Part shown: positions 15,756 to 23,807 of the stretch, in pieces
Position numbering within the stretch: the stretch's first letter is position 1
How the letters are laid out: each line of letters starts with the position of its first letter
NCBI RefSeq assembly: GCF_014836495.1
Contig: NZ_JACSQT010000013.1
Span: forward strand, 1-64,000
DNA from: Cytobacillus stercorigallinarum
GTDB taxonomy: Bacteria > Bacillota > Bacilli > Bacillales > Cytobacillaceae
Direction of reading: 5' to 3'
DNA: 64,000 nucleotides
The notes under the pieces: generated by a model
What the model saw: only the letters and a program-made list of their open reading frames with translations
Databases searched by the model: none
What the model was told of the DNA's origin: nothing
Program-made: the position numbers and the translations under genes

Positions 15756-16145
15756 ATGGGGAAAGCATTACCGAATATCTCGGAATCCGAATGGGCCATC
15801 ATGAATGTCCTTTGGAATCACTCACCACAAACCGCTAACGATATCATCCAATCGTTACAAAAACACACAGATTGGAAACCAAAGACCATACGGACACTGC
15901 TCGACCGTCTCGTGCAAAAGTCCGTCGTAGCTGTCGACAAAAGCCAGAAAGTGTACACCTTTTCCCCACTCTATTCCCAAGAAGAGTGCCAAAAGGCAGA
16001 AACACAATCATTCATCCAACGCATCTATGGAGGCACACTCAAATCCATGCTCGTCCACTTCATCCAAGACGAAAAACTATCAGACAAAGACATCAAAGAA
16101 CTACGTACGATATTGGATGAGAAGCCTGATGATACAACAAAATAG
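15756..16145 (+). CDS. blaI: BlaI/MecI/CopY family repressor
   Basis: A winged-helix repressor of 129 aa with the family opening ISESEWAIMNVLWN and the recognition region TVRTLLDRLVQK-like (TIRTLLDRLVQKSVVAVDK), followed by a C-terminal dimerisation domain. It starts on the base after the blaR1 stop, with AAGGAGG inside the end of blaR1, so the two are translationally coupled. It should bind the three TACA-N2-TGTA boxes between the divergent bla genes. No clear terminator follows. Confidence 0.92.
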   Translation: MGKALPNISESEWAIMNVLWNHSPQTANDIIQSLQKHTDWKPKTIRTLLDRLVQKSVVAVDKSQKVYTFSPLYSQEECQKAETQSFIQRIYGGTLKSMLVHFIQDEKLSDKDIKELRTILDEKPDDTTK

Positions 16146-16270
16146 CAACTAAAAAAAGGTATACAACTCGTAAAGACAGCATTTACTATGACAATGCACC
16201 TGAAGAGAACAGAGGCAGATGGTTTAATTTAAGCTGTGCATTAAATTGCCCACTCGCTTTTTCCTGATTG

Positions 16271-16360
16271 GAGAAAAGAGAAGTATCTAAACAGCAACTC
16301 ATTAATAAGCCTGTCCTCCCTAAAGATGTAGCTGATACTGTTGTTTTTATGATTAACTGA
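16271..16360 (+). pseudogene. possible remnant of an oxidoreductase C-terminus
   Basis: In one plus-strand frame this reads KQQLINKPVLPKDVADTVVF, resembling the PEDVAD-V-F region near the end of SDR oxidoreductases, then stops. No start or upstream domain survives in the 125 bases before it. It could be chance. Confidence 0.25.
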
Positions 16361-16384
16361 TAAAGCCAAGCATTTTTCCATCTA

Positions 16385-16424
16385 AAAAAACAAAGAGGCG
16401 ACACAAACTGCCTCTTTGTTTCGT
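16385..16424 (-). terminator. terminator of the CPBP protease gene
   Basis: A perfect 12-base stem AAACAAAGAGGC/GCCTCTTTGTTT with a 10-base loop; on the minus strand it is followed by a run of T. Confidence 0.85.
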
Positions 16425-16460
16425 ATTGAAAAAATACTACTCTTCATTTATTTCGTAAGC

Positions 16461-17189
16461 TTAACTTTGATGATCTCCTAATTTGGCAAGATAATCAATT
16501 AAGAAGTGTAAAACAATTAACGGAATAATTGATCCTAAAACAATATAGAGACTTGAAAATAAGAAACCTACAATAGAAGTTCTTACAACCCCTATCCAAA
16601 ACCCTTGATAAGTATGTGCTAATCCAAATATAAAGGTTGCAACAATTATTACGCCCCAAATTGATAAATTAGGAAACAAATAGGATAGTGCAAAAATCAA
16701 GAAACCCCTATAAAGAACTTCTTCCGTTATCCCTGCACTCAATGATACAAAATTCCACACTTTTTTCTCTTTATCATTAACTGGCAATATCGGAGTAAAC
16801 TCATAATTCTCCATTTCCCTCGCTTTTTTTATGGATAGTTCACGCCTAATTTTAGAACTTAAATAATATCCAAATATATAGTACAAAACTAAACAAAGAT
16901 ATAATACGCCTAAAGTTAAAATGATGTAACTAAAAACAGTACCTAAAACAGATGTATTAAGTTTAAGTGATGTGAAGCCTATTTGCCCTAAAGACAGTTC
17001 TGTCAGTAACACCAAGCCAAGAATAAAAATGATCGGTAGCCATGATCCATATATTATTTTGTAGTAGTACTTTAATCTTGCATGCTCTTTTATCCGTACA
17101 TCCTTTATAAATTTTTGAAAGTCTAAGTATCCAATCATCGGATCATAAAGTAATAAGGTAATTAAAATAATCCAAAAGCCTATTTCCAT
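16461..17189 (-). CDS. CPBP family intramembrane metalloprotease
   Basis: A membrane protein of 242 aa with about seven hydrophobic segments and the Abi/CAAX-protease signatures: motif 1 EEVLYRGF (Glu-Glu and Arg), motif 2 FGLAHTYQG (His) and the C-terminal LHFLIDYLAKL (His). Bacterial CPBP proteins act in peptide processing, bacteriocin self-immunity or regulated proteolysis; no bacteriocin gene is seen here. It has an ATG start preceded by GGAGGATGATAGG. It is divergent from an XRE regulator. Its base composition is more AT-rich than the flanking bla genes. Confidence 0.88.
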   Translation of the reverse strand: MEIGFWIILITLLLYDPMIGYLDFQKFIKDVRIKEHARLKYYYKIIYGSWLPIIFILGLVLLTELSLGQIGFTSLKLNTSVLGTVFSYIILTLGVLYLCLVLYYIFGYYLSSKIRRELSIKKAREMENYEFTPILPVNDKEKKVWNFVSLSAGITEEVLYRGFLIFALSYLFPNLSIWGVIIVATFIFGLAHTYQGFWIGVVRTSIVGFLFSSLYIVLGSIIPLIVLHFLIDYLAKLGDHQS

Positions 17190-17387
17190 CCTATCATCCT
17201 CCTTTGCAGGTTGTGAATTAATGTTACCAGCTCACGCTACGTGAGATTCAAGAGAAGATTTAATATTGTGATAATTATTTATACTTATATTGGATTAGTT
17301 TATATTCCATTCATTTTATTGAAGTGCTTGTAATTAAAATCTTTAAAGGGAATCATCTAATATAAGAAATTTAATTGTCGTATATAC

Positions 17388-17416
17388 TTTACATTATGTA
17401 AAAAATACATTACAAT
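17388..17416 (+). promoter_or_regulatory. promoter with overlapping palindrome, XRE operon
   Basis: TTTACA (17388-17393), a 17-base spacer and TACAAT (17411-17416). The -35 lies inside a 15-base palindrome TTTACATTATGTAAA (17388-17402), a plausible operator for the HTH protein encoded just downstream. Confidence 0.5.
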
Positions 17417-17453
17417 CAACGTATTAAAATACCATAAAGAAAAGAGGTACCAT

Positions 17454-17660
17454 ATGTTAGAAAACTATATATCTGTGGGAAGGGCTGAGAAGAAATGGAC
17501 CCAACAACACTTAGCCGATGCCGTAGGTGTTAGTCGTCAAACAATTGCAGCCTTAGAAAAAAACAAATATAACCCTTCATTGATATTGGCATTTAAGATT
17601 TCTAATTCATTAGGAAAAGAGATTACAGAAGTATTTAAATATAAGGAGGATGTTGTATGA
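17454..17660 (+). CDS. XRE-family helix-turn-helix regulator, small
   Basis: A 68-aa Cro/CI-type DNA-binding protein that is almost only the HTH domain: RAEKKWTQQHLADAVGVSRQTIAALEKNKYNPS, the form seen in small regulators paired with membrane proteins in Firmicutes. An AGAGGT site precedes the ATG. Its stop overlaps the start of the next gene (ATGA), so the pair is translationally coupled. A palindrome over the promoter suggests autoregulation. Confidence 0.9.
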   Translation: MLENYISVGRAEKKWTQQHLADAVGVSRQTIAALEKNKYNPSLILAFKISNSLGKEITEVFKYKEDVV

Positions 17661-17956
17661 TTACGTTAACCACAACCCTGATTATAGGGTTAGCATTACT
17701 TGTTATTATTTCAGAAATATACAAAGCCAATTTTGAAAGAAAAAAGGAATCAATGGATGAAAGAGGAGAGTTATTAATTTTTAAAACTAAATCTTTTTCG
17801 TATTCAATATTAACAGGAGGAATCCTTCTTGGCGTTGCATTAGTAGCCATATTAGATATGATTCATAGAGAGTATTTTATTTATTACGTAATGATTATAT
17901 TCTTTATTCAAAGTATTGCTTCCTCAATATATTTAGCTGTAGCAAAACGAGTATAA
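17657..17956 (+). CDS. small membrane protein coupled to the XRE regulator
   Basis: The product (99 aa) has three hydrophobic segments (about 3-20, 48-68 and 72-95) separated by a charged loop KANFERKKESMDERGELLIFK. The ERKDERG-like loop is common in uncharacterised membrane partners of small XRE regulators. I do not know its function; the ATGA overlap argues it works with the regulator, perhaps as a sensor or target. Confidence 0.75.
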   Translation: MITLTTTLIIGLALLVIISEIYKANFERKKESMDERGELLIFKTKSFSYSILTGGILLGVALVAILDMIHREYFIYYVMIIFFIQSIASSIYLAVAKRV

Positions 17957-17967
17957 AAAAACAAATA

Positions 17968-18000
17968 CAACACTTTGAGTAGTTCATTCTCAAAGTGTTG
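17968..18000. terminator. terminator after the XRE/membrane pair
   Basis: A perfect 12-base stem CAACACTTTGAG/CTCAAAGTGTTG with a 9-base loop. The T run is better on the minus strand, so it may also stop transcripts from the WxL locus, which ends 235 bases to the right. The rest of the gap (18001-18235) shows nothing I can name. Confidence 0.7.
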
Positions 18001-18235
18001 TAAATTGGAATTACGGATGTTTCCTTATTTTAAGAACCAGTAGGAAAAATAATTCGTCCATATGGTTATTTTTGTGTTTCTTTTTTAATCATCCGGTTTT
18101 ATCCATGGAGAACATTTATACTTCTAGACATAACTTTAAGTAGATATAACCCTATAAAGTACTTAGTTTCCACAGTAAACCCAAGTCTTGTTCCTACCAT
18201 TTTCTTTTTCACACACGCTTCTAACATCAATCAGG

Positions 18236-19162
18236 TTATTCTTTAGGCCCTTCCGAAAGGTTCCATTCAATTACTGCTGTATAGGTTTCACTTTTTTTAA
18301 TCGGTGCTCCGCCTATTACTCTTAATGTTAAACCTTCATTAGACCCATACTCTATGTTACGTACGCCATAAGTCGTAAGCTCATCATTAACGTAAGCAGG
18401 GACTGGGGTATCTTTTTGTAATATATACTCTACACCCTTTTTATTCGTGAAAATCAAATCTGAAAATAATGGGTCACCTGATGAAGTCTGAAAATCTGAT
18501 TTTAATGTTGCGTTAATTTGCCACTTCTTTGCTTCCGCTGCTTGTAAGGTATCAATCACTTGGAAAGCAAATGATTCGTTTATTCTATTATATGTGGATG
18601 TGGATGTTGGAATGTCATTGACACCAAATTGGATACTTTCAGGTACTTTATTCAAAGTTAATTCTTCATTTTGAAATTCGATTTCCAGTTGAGATAAATT
18701 CATTAAAGGGAAAGTTTTTGATTCCCCTTCAGCCATATAGGTCCCCGTAATTGCTGCCCCAGGAATGGTTAACCTGGTGTCAACTATATTCTTGAATCGA
18801 TAATGAAGCGTAACCATTATGTCATCATTTGGCTGCAATTCATTAGACTCTAACAACTCCCCTAAATTTAACTTTCCTTTACCATTCTCAAAAATAATAT
18901 CCTTATCTAAAGATTTTTCTTCTCCATTGACATAAACTGTTAGAGAATCAGCAACATAGTCAGCAGCAATATCGGTGGGTAAGGTCAGATTGAGTGTGGG
19001 ATCATACAATATATTTAAATCACTTTCATTTTCAAATTGAATAGTATGTCTAATGACCTCATTTGTGATAGCAGTAATTTTAGAACCAGATTCTTCGGTC
19101 CTTAAATTTGAAAGTTCTTGTTTTCCATTGATTACCAGCATATCCAAAACTGTGATATCCAA
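18236..19162 (-). CDS. large WxL-locus protein, C-terminal part (after the frameshift)
   Basis: The 308-aa frame carries the WxL domain: the first W motif in KKWQINATL and the second in YTAVIEWNLSEGPKE at the very end. The TTG at 19162 has no ribosome site, so this part is probably not expressed alone. Confidence 0.5.
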   Translation of the reverse strand: MDITVLDMLVINGKQELSNLRTEESGSKITAITNEVIRHTIQFENESDLNILYDPTLNLTLPTDIAADYVADSLTVYVNGEEKSLDKDIIFENGKGKLNLGELLESNELQPNDDIMVTLHYRFKNIVDTRLTIPGAAITGTYMAEGESKTFPLMNLSQLEIEFQNEELTLNKVPESIQFGVNDIPTSTSTYNRINESFAFQVIDTLQAAEAKKWQINATLKSDFQTSSGDPLFSDLIFTNKKGVEYILQKDTPVPAYVNDELTTYGVRNIEYGSNEGLTLRVIGGAPIKKSETYTAVIEWNLSEGPKE

Positions 19163-21555
19163 GCTTTGTATGGCTTCCCTATTATAATTATCTCGGATTT
19201 TAATGAGTACCTTATGATAACCTTCATTTTTATAGCTGGTATGGTAATGGTTTCATCGTGATATCTCTTATTATTATTATTTTCTTTGCTTTCAACTACT
19301 TCTTGGAATGCACCCTCATCAAGTGAGTAAGAAATACTTATACTTTTACTTGTCTCACCTTTCCATTCTAAAGGAATATCAAAACTTTTCCCTTTAGCAA
19401 TCTCAGTAGTTTCCATGTTCTTTAACTTTAACTCGGGACTTTTCGCCTCATCAAGTACTTTAACATTAACCGGGCTAAGGGCGATCCCATTATTATCTTT
19501 TCCTGAAATACTTACAGTTGATGGAGTATTTAATTGTAATGAGGTAGGTGTATGATCTAGACTAGCTCCATCCGTTTCATTGGTTCGATCAAAGAAGTTA
19601 ACCACTCGATAGAAACGGGATTTATCTAATTCATCAAATCTATGTTTATATAAATCTAAAGTTAGTTCACGACTTCCGATTGAACCTGGCAATGAAGTCG
19701 TTACTCCCGTTACCTCTTCAAACCCATCTATGGTTGTTACATTATACTCTTCTTCATTATCCCATGGAGAAATATAATGACTCCAAGTAGGGATGCTATC
19801 AGTTACAGAAATTTTGGGGTTACCAACTTGATCAGGTTTTACATATACCGGCGCACCAGAAACATTCTCCCAATACGGAATTCCCAAAATAGTTTTTCGT
19901 TGTTGTAAGTTTGCTACTTGTTCTGAAGGATAGAAGTCAACAGAAATTCCTTCAATTAAATTATTGGGGCTAGGTGGTAATTTTCCTTTTGTTAAAACAT
20001 TTCCTTCTGATTCATCTGTTGGATGACCGTTTGCAGTAAGGGTCTCTACATCCACTTGAATTCTAAATGATACTGGAAAATTCTTCAGATCCATTCCTGC
20101 GGTAGTGATAATATCCCAGACAGCATGAGCAATTAAGCTAAAGAAGTTCTCGCTACTATTACTAGGGCGAATAGTTAATTCTAATGTGGAATCATCTACT
20201 TTACGAAAGTTATTTCTTGTAATTGAAAATGCACTAGAGTTTCCAATAATTAATTCCGAGCTGGTATAATTTATAGCCTCCAACATTGAATCTGCAGAAA
20301 AATAATCTGGCAAATTAAGATATACTGCAAAACCTAATCCACCGTTCATGATTGTTATTAGTTGAAAGATATTAATGACTTCAAGTAAATTAATATCCAA
20401 CCCGACGCTTCCATTCCAATAGAAATCTAACTCCCCATTTGCCCAGGGGTCAACTGAGTCATCTTCTGGACTATACGTGATATCTATACTAGAGCTATGT
20501 TTTAATGGGTTAAATAAGACCCTAGCTCCAGAAACATCATCATTTAGATTTAATCTATAATTTCTTGGATCTGTTTCCCATATATTCATTGGACTAATAT
20601 TCAAGGTCGAAATAGGCTGCTGATTGAATAATAAAGGCTCTTCTACACCTTGATCGACTGAGTTGTCAGCCTTTCCTTCATTATCCTCTTTCAATGTTGG
20701 TTCATTATTTATATCTGGTTCATTATTATTCTCTTCATTTGTCGAATCAGAATCTATTAAGGTATCCTTTGATTCGTTTTCATTATCCTTATTTATATGA
20801 ACCGACTCACTAGTTATTTGATCAGTATGCTCATTTTTATTCTTTTCACTTTCTTTATCTTCGTCGCTATCATTATCTTTATCAATCGTTTCACTTTCTT
20901 TATCTTCATCGGTATCATTATCATTATCAATCGTTTGACTTCCTAAATCCTCAGTTTCTTCATCCATTCCTTCATCTGATTCATCTAATGGTTTTTCTTC
21001 AATTACTTGGTTTGTCTGATCATCCTCTGGCTTATCCTCAGCTTCCTTTGAACCTTCCTCTTTCTTTTCTTGGATCGTTTCCTTGTCTTTAACTGTAATT
21101 TCCACCGTATTTGATAAAGTACCAGTATTGGCTTCGGCAAAAATTCGATATTCGCCTTTTTCTAGACCTATTAAATGAATTTCGACTTTCTTATCATCAG
21201 CCTCCATTGTATTCATGACTACTTCTCGTTTTTCTTGGTTATAACTTATAATATTTTCATCATTAATATTTTTTTCCGTTTCGACATACTCCATTCCTTC
21301 AGGTATCTTGATCGTTTCTACTTCATGTCCAGTCGTTTCTACTTTTAAAGTTGTTTGTTCATTAACATGCAATTCACTTTTTGTGATTTGAAGATTAATT
21401 GTTTCTTCCGCAGAGGTGAAATGAACATTAAAATAACCTAATGCATTCATTTGTTGCAACAAAAGGACAATAACACTGGCAACAATACCAATTTTAGAGT
21501 AATGAATGAACGATCTCTTTCTTTTCCTCTTTGGAGTTAAACGTTGTTTTCTCAC
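19132..21555 (-). CDS. large WxL-locus protein, N-terminal part (before the frameshift)
   Basis: As sequenced, translation from the GTG at 21555 (GGAGGGG seven bases upstream) gives 807 aa and loses the cell-wall-binding WxL domain. Residues about 25-40 are hydrophobic (VASVIVLLLQQ), followed by a domain with TTLKVET and EKGEYRIFAEANTG segments like those of extracellular Ig-like folds, then the acidic linker. The last ~30 residues are frameshift junk. It is the third gene of the WxL locus. Confidence 0.6.
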   Translation of the reverse strand: MRKQRLTPKRKRKRSFIHYSKIGIVASVIVLLLQQMNALGYFNVHFTSAEETINLQITKSELHVNEQTTLKVETTGHEVETIKIPEGMEYVETEKNINDENIISYNQEKREVVMNTMEADDKKVEIHLIGLEKGEYRIFAEANTGTLSNTVEITVKDKETIQEKKEEGSKEAEDKPEDDQTNQVIEEKPLDESDEGMDEETEDLGSQTIDNDNDTDEDKESETIDKDNDSDEDKESEKNKNEHTDQITSESVHINKDNENESKDTLIDSDSTNEENNNEPDINNEPTLKEDNEGKADNSVDQGVEEPLLFNQQPISTLNISPMNIWETDPRNYRLNLNDDVSGARVLFNPLKHSSSIDITYSPEDDSVDPWANGELDFYWNGSVGLDINLLEVINIFQLITIMNGGLGFAVYLNLPDYFSADSMLEAINYTSSELIIGNSSAFSITRNNFRKVDDSTLELTIRPSNSSENFFSLIAHAVWDIITTAGMDLKNFPVSFRIQVDVETLTANGHPTDESEGNVLTKGKLPPSPNNLIEGISVDFYPSEQVANLQQRKTILGIPYWENVSGAPVYVKPDQVGNPKISVTDSIPTWSHYISPWDNEEEYNVTTIDGFEEVTGVTTSLPGSIGSRELTLDLYKHRFDELDKSRFYRVVNFFDRTNETDGASLDHTPTSLQLNTPSTVSISGKDNNGIALSPVNVKVLDEAKSPELKLKNMETTEIAKGKSFDIPLEWKGETSKSISISYSLDEGAFQEVVESKENNNNKRYHDETITIPAIKMKVIIRYSLKSEIIIIGKPYKAWISQFWICW

Positions 21556-21610
21556 GTGAATATCCCCTCCATTTCAGATTAGATTTTTATACTCTAAAAA
21601 GGATGGCACG

Positions 21611-22636
21611 TCATTGTTTCTCTGATTCACTTTTTTTGTGTTTTTTTATAAAAAAACCTAACAAAATAATCACCATTAAAATGATTAACCCAAAAATAAT
21701 AAAGTAGAGATAATGATTATCCTTTTCTACCTCAAAGACTATGTTCTCGTTTAGGTTATTTGCCGTCTGACTATCAATAGCAAACTCTTCAGAAAACTCC
21801 CAAGTATGTTCTCCTGAACTAGCAGTCATTTCTAATCGATAATTTCCTGGTTGAATTTCTTGACCATCAAGGGAAAGGCCATAATCAAAATTAGAATTTG
21901 GCGCCATGATCATATTTTCTGAATGATTTTCAATATATAGATGATCTTCATAGTAAACTGTTGAATCGATTGAAAGGCCACCTATTATTGTAGGAGTTGG
22001 ATTTTGAAGATTTACTTCAATTACAGGAAAAGTATTTCTTGAATCAGCAATAATCTGTTTCAAGACAAGATTTGGGGTAACAGGAGAATCACCAACTCTT
22101 AATACAATAGCAATACTATTAGATACTTTATTTTTCACCTGTAACGCTTCATCCGTTGATTCTTCATCATCACTTTCAACATAACTATAAATGCCGCCCA
22201 ATAATCGACCTTCAAATGCCTCCTCAGGCATACTTATTTGGATAGGTACGCGAATCTTAGAGTTTGGAGGAACAACATATTTCTCTTTTTCTAAAGTTGC
22301 AATTTCACGAAAATCAAACAGAACTGACTCGTCCAATTTAGGTTCTAAATTAGAATAATCGATCGTCCCTCCATCACTAGTCGTTGCAGGAGTGATATGA
22401 ATGAAATAGTTCTTCTCTTCAGAACTACTATTATCTAACTCAACTTCAATCGTTTGTTTTTGCCCAGGAACCATCATGAGATCAAAATAACCAATATTAT
22501 CTTGAATTTGATTATCTGGAATAATTGCTTTGATCTGAGTTGTCCCTTCACCATTTGCTTGAACCATGATTGTTGGGATACCAACTATAAAAAGGATTGA
22601 AAAAAGGATTGAAAAAGTTTTTAATAGTTTTTTCAT
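21611..22636 (-). CDS. DUF916/DUF3324 WxL-interacting surface protein
   Basis: The product (341 aa) has a signal peptide (about 1-27), a DUF916 (WxLIP peptidoglycan-binding) domain with the typical opening IPDNQIQDNIGYFDLMMVPG, a DUF3324 (host-binding) domain (about 160-285, RVGDSPVTPNLVLKQI to the EFSEEFAI region), a C-terminal transmembrane helix (about 312-330) and a KKHKKSE cytoplasmic tail. Such proteins are encoded with WxL proteins in Enterococcus, Listeria and Lactobacillus and bind them at the cell surface. AGGAGA precedes the ATG. It is the middle gene of a three-gene minus-strand operon. Confidence 0.9.
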   Translation of the reverse strand: MKKLLKTFSILFSILFIVGIPTIMVQANGEGTTQIKAIIPDNQIQDNIGYFDLMMVPGQKQTIEVELDNSSSEEKNYFIHITPATTSDGGTIDYSNLEPKLDESVLFDFREIATLEKEKYVVPPNSKIRVPIQISMPEEAFEGRLLGGIYSYVESDDEESTDEALQVKNKVSNSIAIVLRVGDSPVTPNLVLKQIIADSRNTFPVIEVNLQNPTPTIIGGLSIDSTVYYEDHLYIENHSENMIMAPNSNFDYGLSLDGQEIQPGNYRLEMTASSGEHTWEFSEEFAIDSQTANNLNENIVFEVEKDNHYLYFIIFGLIILMVIILLGFFIKKHKKSESEKQ

Positions 22637-22712
22637 AAATAGGGTCTCCTATAAAAATAAGAGAGTACATTCATACCCTCCTAATATAATGGTTTATTTT
22701 CATTACAGTAAA

Positions 22713-23381
22713 TTATTCAGTTGGTCCACTGGAAATTGTCCATTCAAGTTCAGCTTCATAAGATCCAGCACTTACACCAGCCGGAACCGTTAGTGAAATG
22801 TTTTCATTTGTTTCATTTTCTGTGTAGTAAGTAGATAACCATGTGCCTAGTCCATCACCCGCATCTTGAGTTGAAAGGATGTTTTGAGCAGCATCTGTAA
22901 TAGTTATATCACTTGCAACAGGTGCATTAGAACTATTTTCACCAACAGATTTGACAGTAGCATTTTGGAAAGTTAATAACCCCTCAAAAGAATTTGTTCC
23001 ATCCGTGAAACCTTGTGTCATCTTTACAGCAACATTCCAACCATCTGAATCCGCACCTCTTTGCTCCGTAACTTGTAGGTAGGGTAGTTGATTGTTTGCT
23101 TCATAAGTTTCTTGTTGTGTAGGTACTGTGTGCAAACCAAATTCAGCTTTAGGAACAACATCTACTGTTAATGGACCTACTTGAGTAGTTGGGATAATAT
23201 CGTTGTTATTTCCATCTTCACCTTTTTCTCCACCAGGTTCATTAGGGTTAGTAGTATTCATTTCAAACTCCACAGTAGCAGGAGATTCAAATGGTTCCTG
23301 GACCTCAGCTGCAAAAGCTGTCTGAGAAACGAACATACCCCCTAATAAAACACCAGCTATACCCAAAAATTTAAACTTCAT
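22713..23381 (-). CDS. small WxL-domain surface protein
   Basis: The precursor (222 aa) has a signal peptide (cleavage likely after TAFA-AE, about residue 27), a short Asn/Gly/Glu-rich linker and a full WxL domain: GPLTVDVVPKAEFG, QVTEQRG, GWNVAV (first W motif) and SYEAELEWTISSGP at the C-terminus. It should be secreted and bind peptidoglycan with its DUF916 partner. AGGAGGAG precedes the ATG at 23381; the frame upstream to 23414 is not coding. It is the first gene of the WxL operon. Confidence 0.92.
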   Translation of the reverse strand: MKFKFLGIAGVLLGGMFVSQTAFAAEVQEPFESPATVEFEMNTTNPNEPGGEKGEDGNNNDIIPTTQVGPLTVDVVPKAEFGLHTVPTQQETYEANNQLPYLQVTEQRGADSDGWNVAVKMTQGFTDGTNSFEGLLTFQNATVKSVGENSSNAPVASDITITDAAQNILSTQDAGDGLGTWLSTYYTENETNENISLTVPAGVSAGSYEAELEWTISSGPTE

Positions 23382-23734
23382 CAAATAACTCCTCCTCATT
23401 TTTTGTCTACACAAAAAATGTTAGCATAATAAATCCATTATGGTCTTATCAATAAATGACCGTATTTTCTTATATATTGAACATATTAGGAATGACTTAC
23501 CTTATTAAACTATTTTTCTAATATTATTCCTTACACTGATATATATTTTTTAAAAAATCGTATTCATAATGGCTTTTTATGGTTTAAAAACTAAATTCTT
23601 ATCATTTTTACGTTCAAGTTTTTCTATTTCTTGTTCGCAAATTAATAAAAAAATGAAAAATAAATAAATGAATAATTGTATTTCTGAATTTTTTACCAAC
23701 ATTTAACCATAAAAAAACAACCTTAAGTGATAAA
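23382..23734. other. AT-rich upstream region of the WxL operon
   Basis: About 350 bases, strongly AT-rich, with no supported ORF. It must hold the promoter of the WxL operon on the minus strand, but I see no -35/-10 pair good enough to name. Confidence 0.4.
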
Positions 23735-23768
23735 TAAAAAAAGCCCCTCTATTGAGAAGGGCTTTTTT
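23735..23768. terminator. terminator of the gerA-like gene
   Basis: AAAAAAGCCC/GGGCTTTTTT arms with an inner TCT/AGA extension and an ATTG loop, with A and T runs on both sides. Confidence 0.85.
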
Positions 23769-23807
23769 CAACATTTAAAAATAAAATTTTTTCACTTTGA
23801 TAATTTT

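Larger units (their letters stand above)
18236..21555 (-). pseudogene. large WxL-domain surface protein gene, interrupted by a frameshift
   Basis: Two overlapping minus-strand frames are one gene. The upstream frame (from the GTG at 21555) changes to nonsense (KVIIRYSLKSEIIIIGKPY) near 19230, while the sensible continuation (NEGYHKVLIKIRDNYNREA) lies in the next frame. Adding one A to the AAAAA tract at 19227-19231 (read on the minus strand) restores a single 1106-aa protein. It has a Lys/Arg-rich N-terminus, one hydrophobic segment, an Asp/Glu/Asn-rich linker with internal repeats (about residues 150-300), a central region with no named domain and a C-terminal WxL domain ending YTAVIEWNLSEGP. 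WxL domains bind peptidoglycan non-covalently. The break may be real, phase-variable or a sequencing error. Confidence 0.75.

Noticed and set aside
16186-16404. 72-codon minus-strand frame between blaI and the CPBP gene
   Set aside because: It overlaps the CPBP terminator and has no coding character.
19220-19240. Programmed -1 ribosomal frameshift in the WxL gene
   Set aside because: The A tract does not form a good X-XXY-YYZ heptamer in the zero frame, and I see no obvious downstream stimulator; a one-base indel explains the data more simply.
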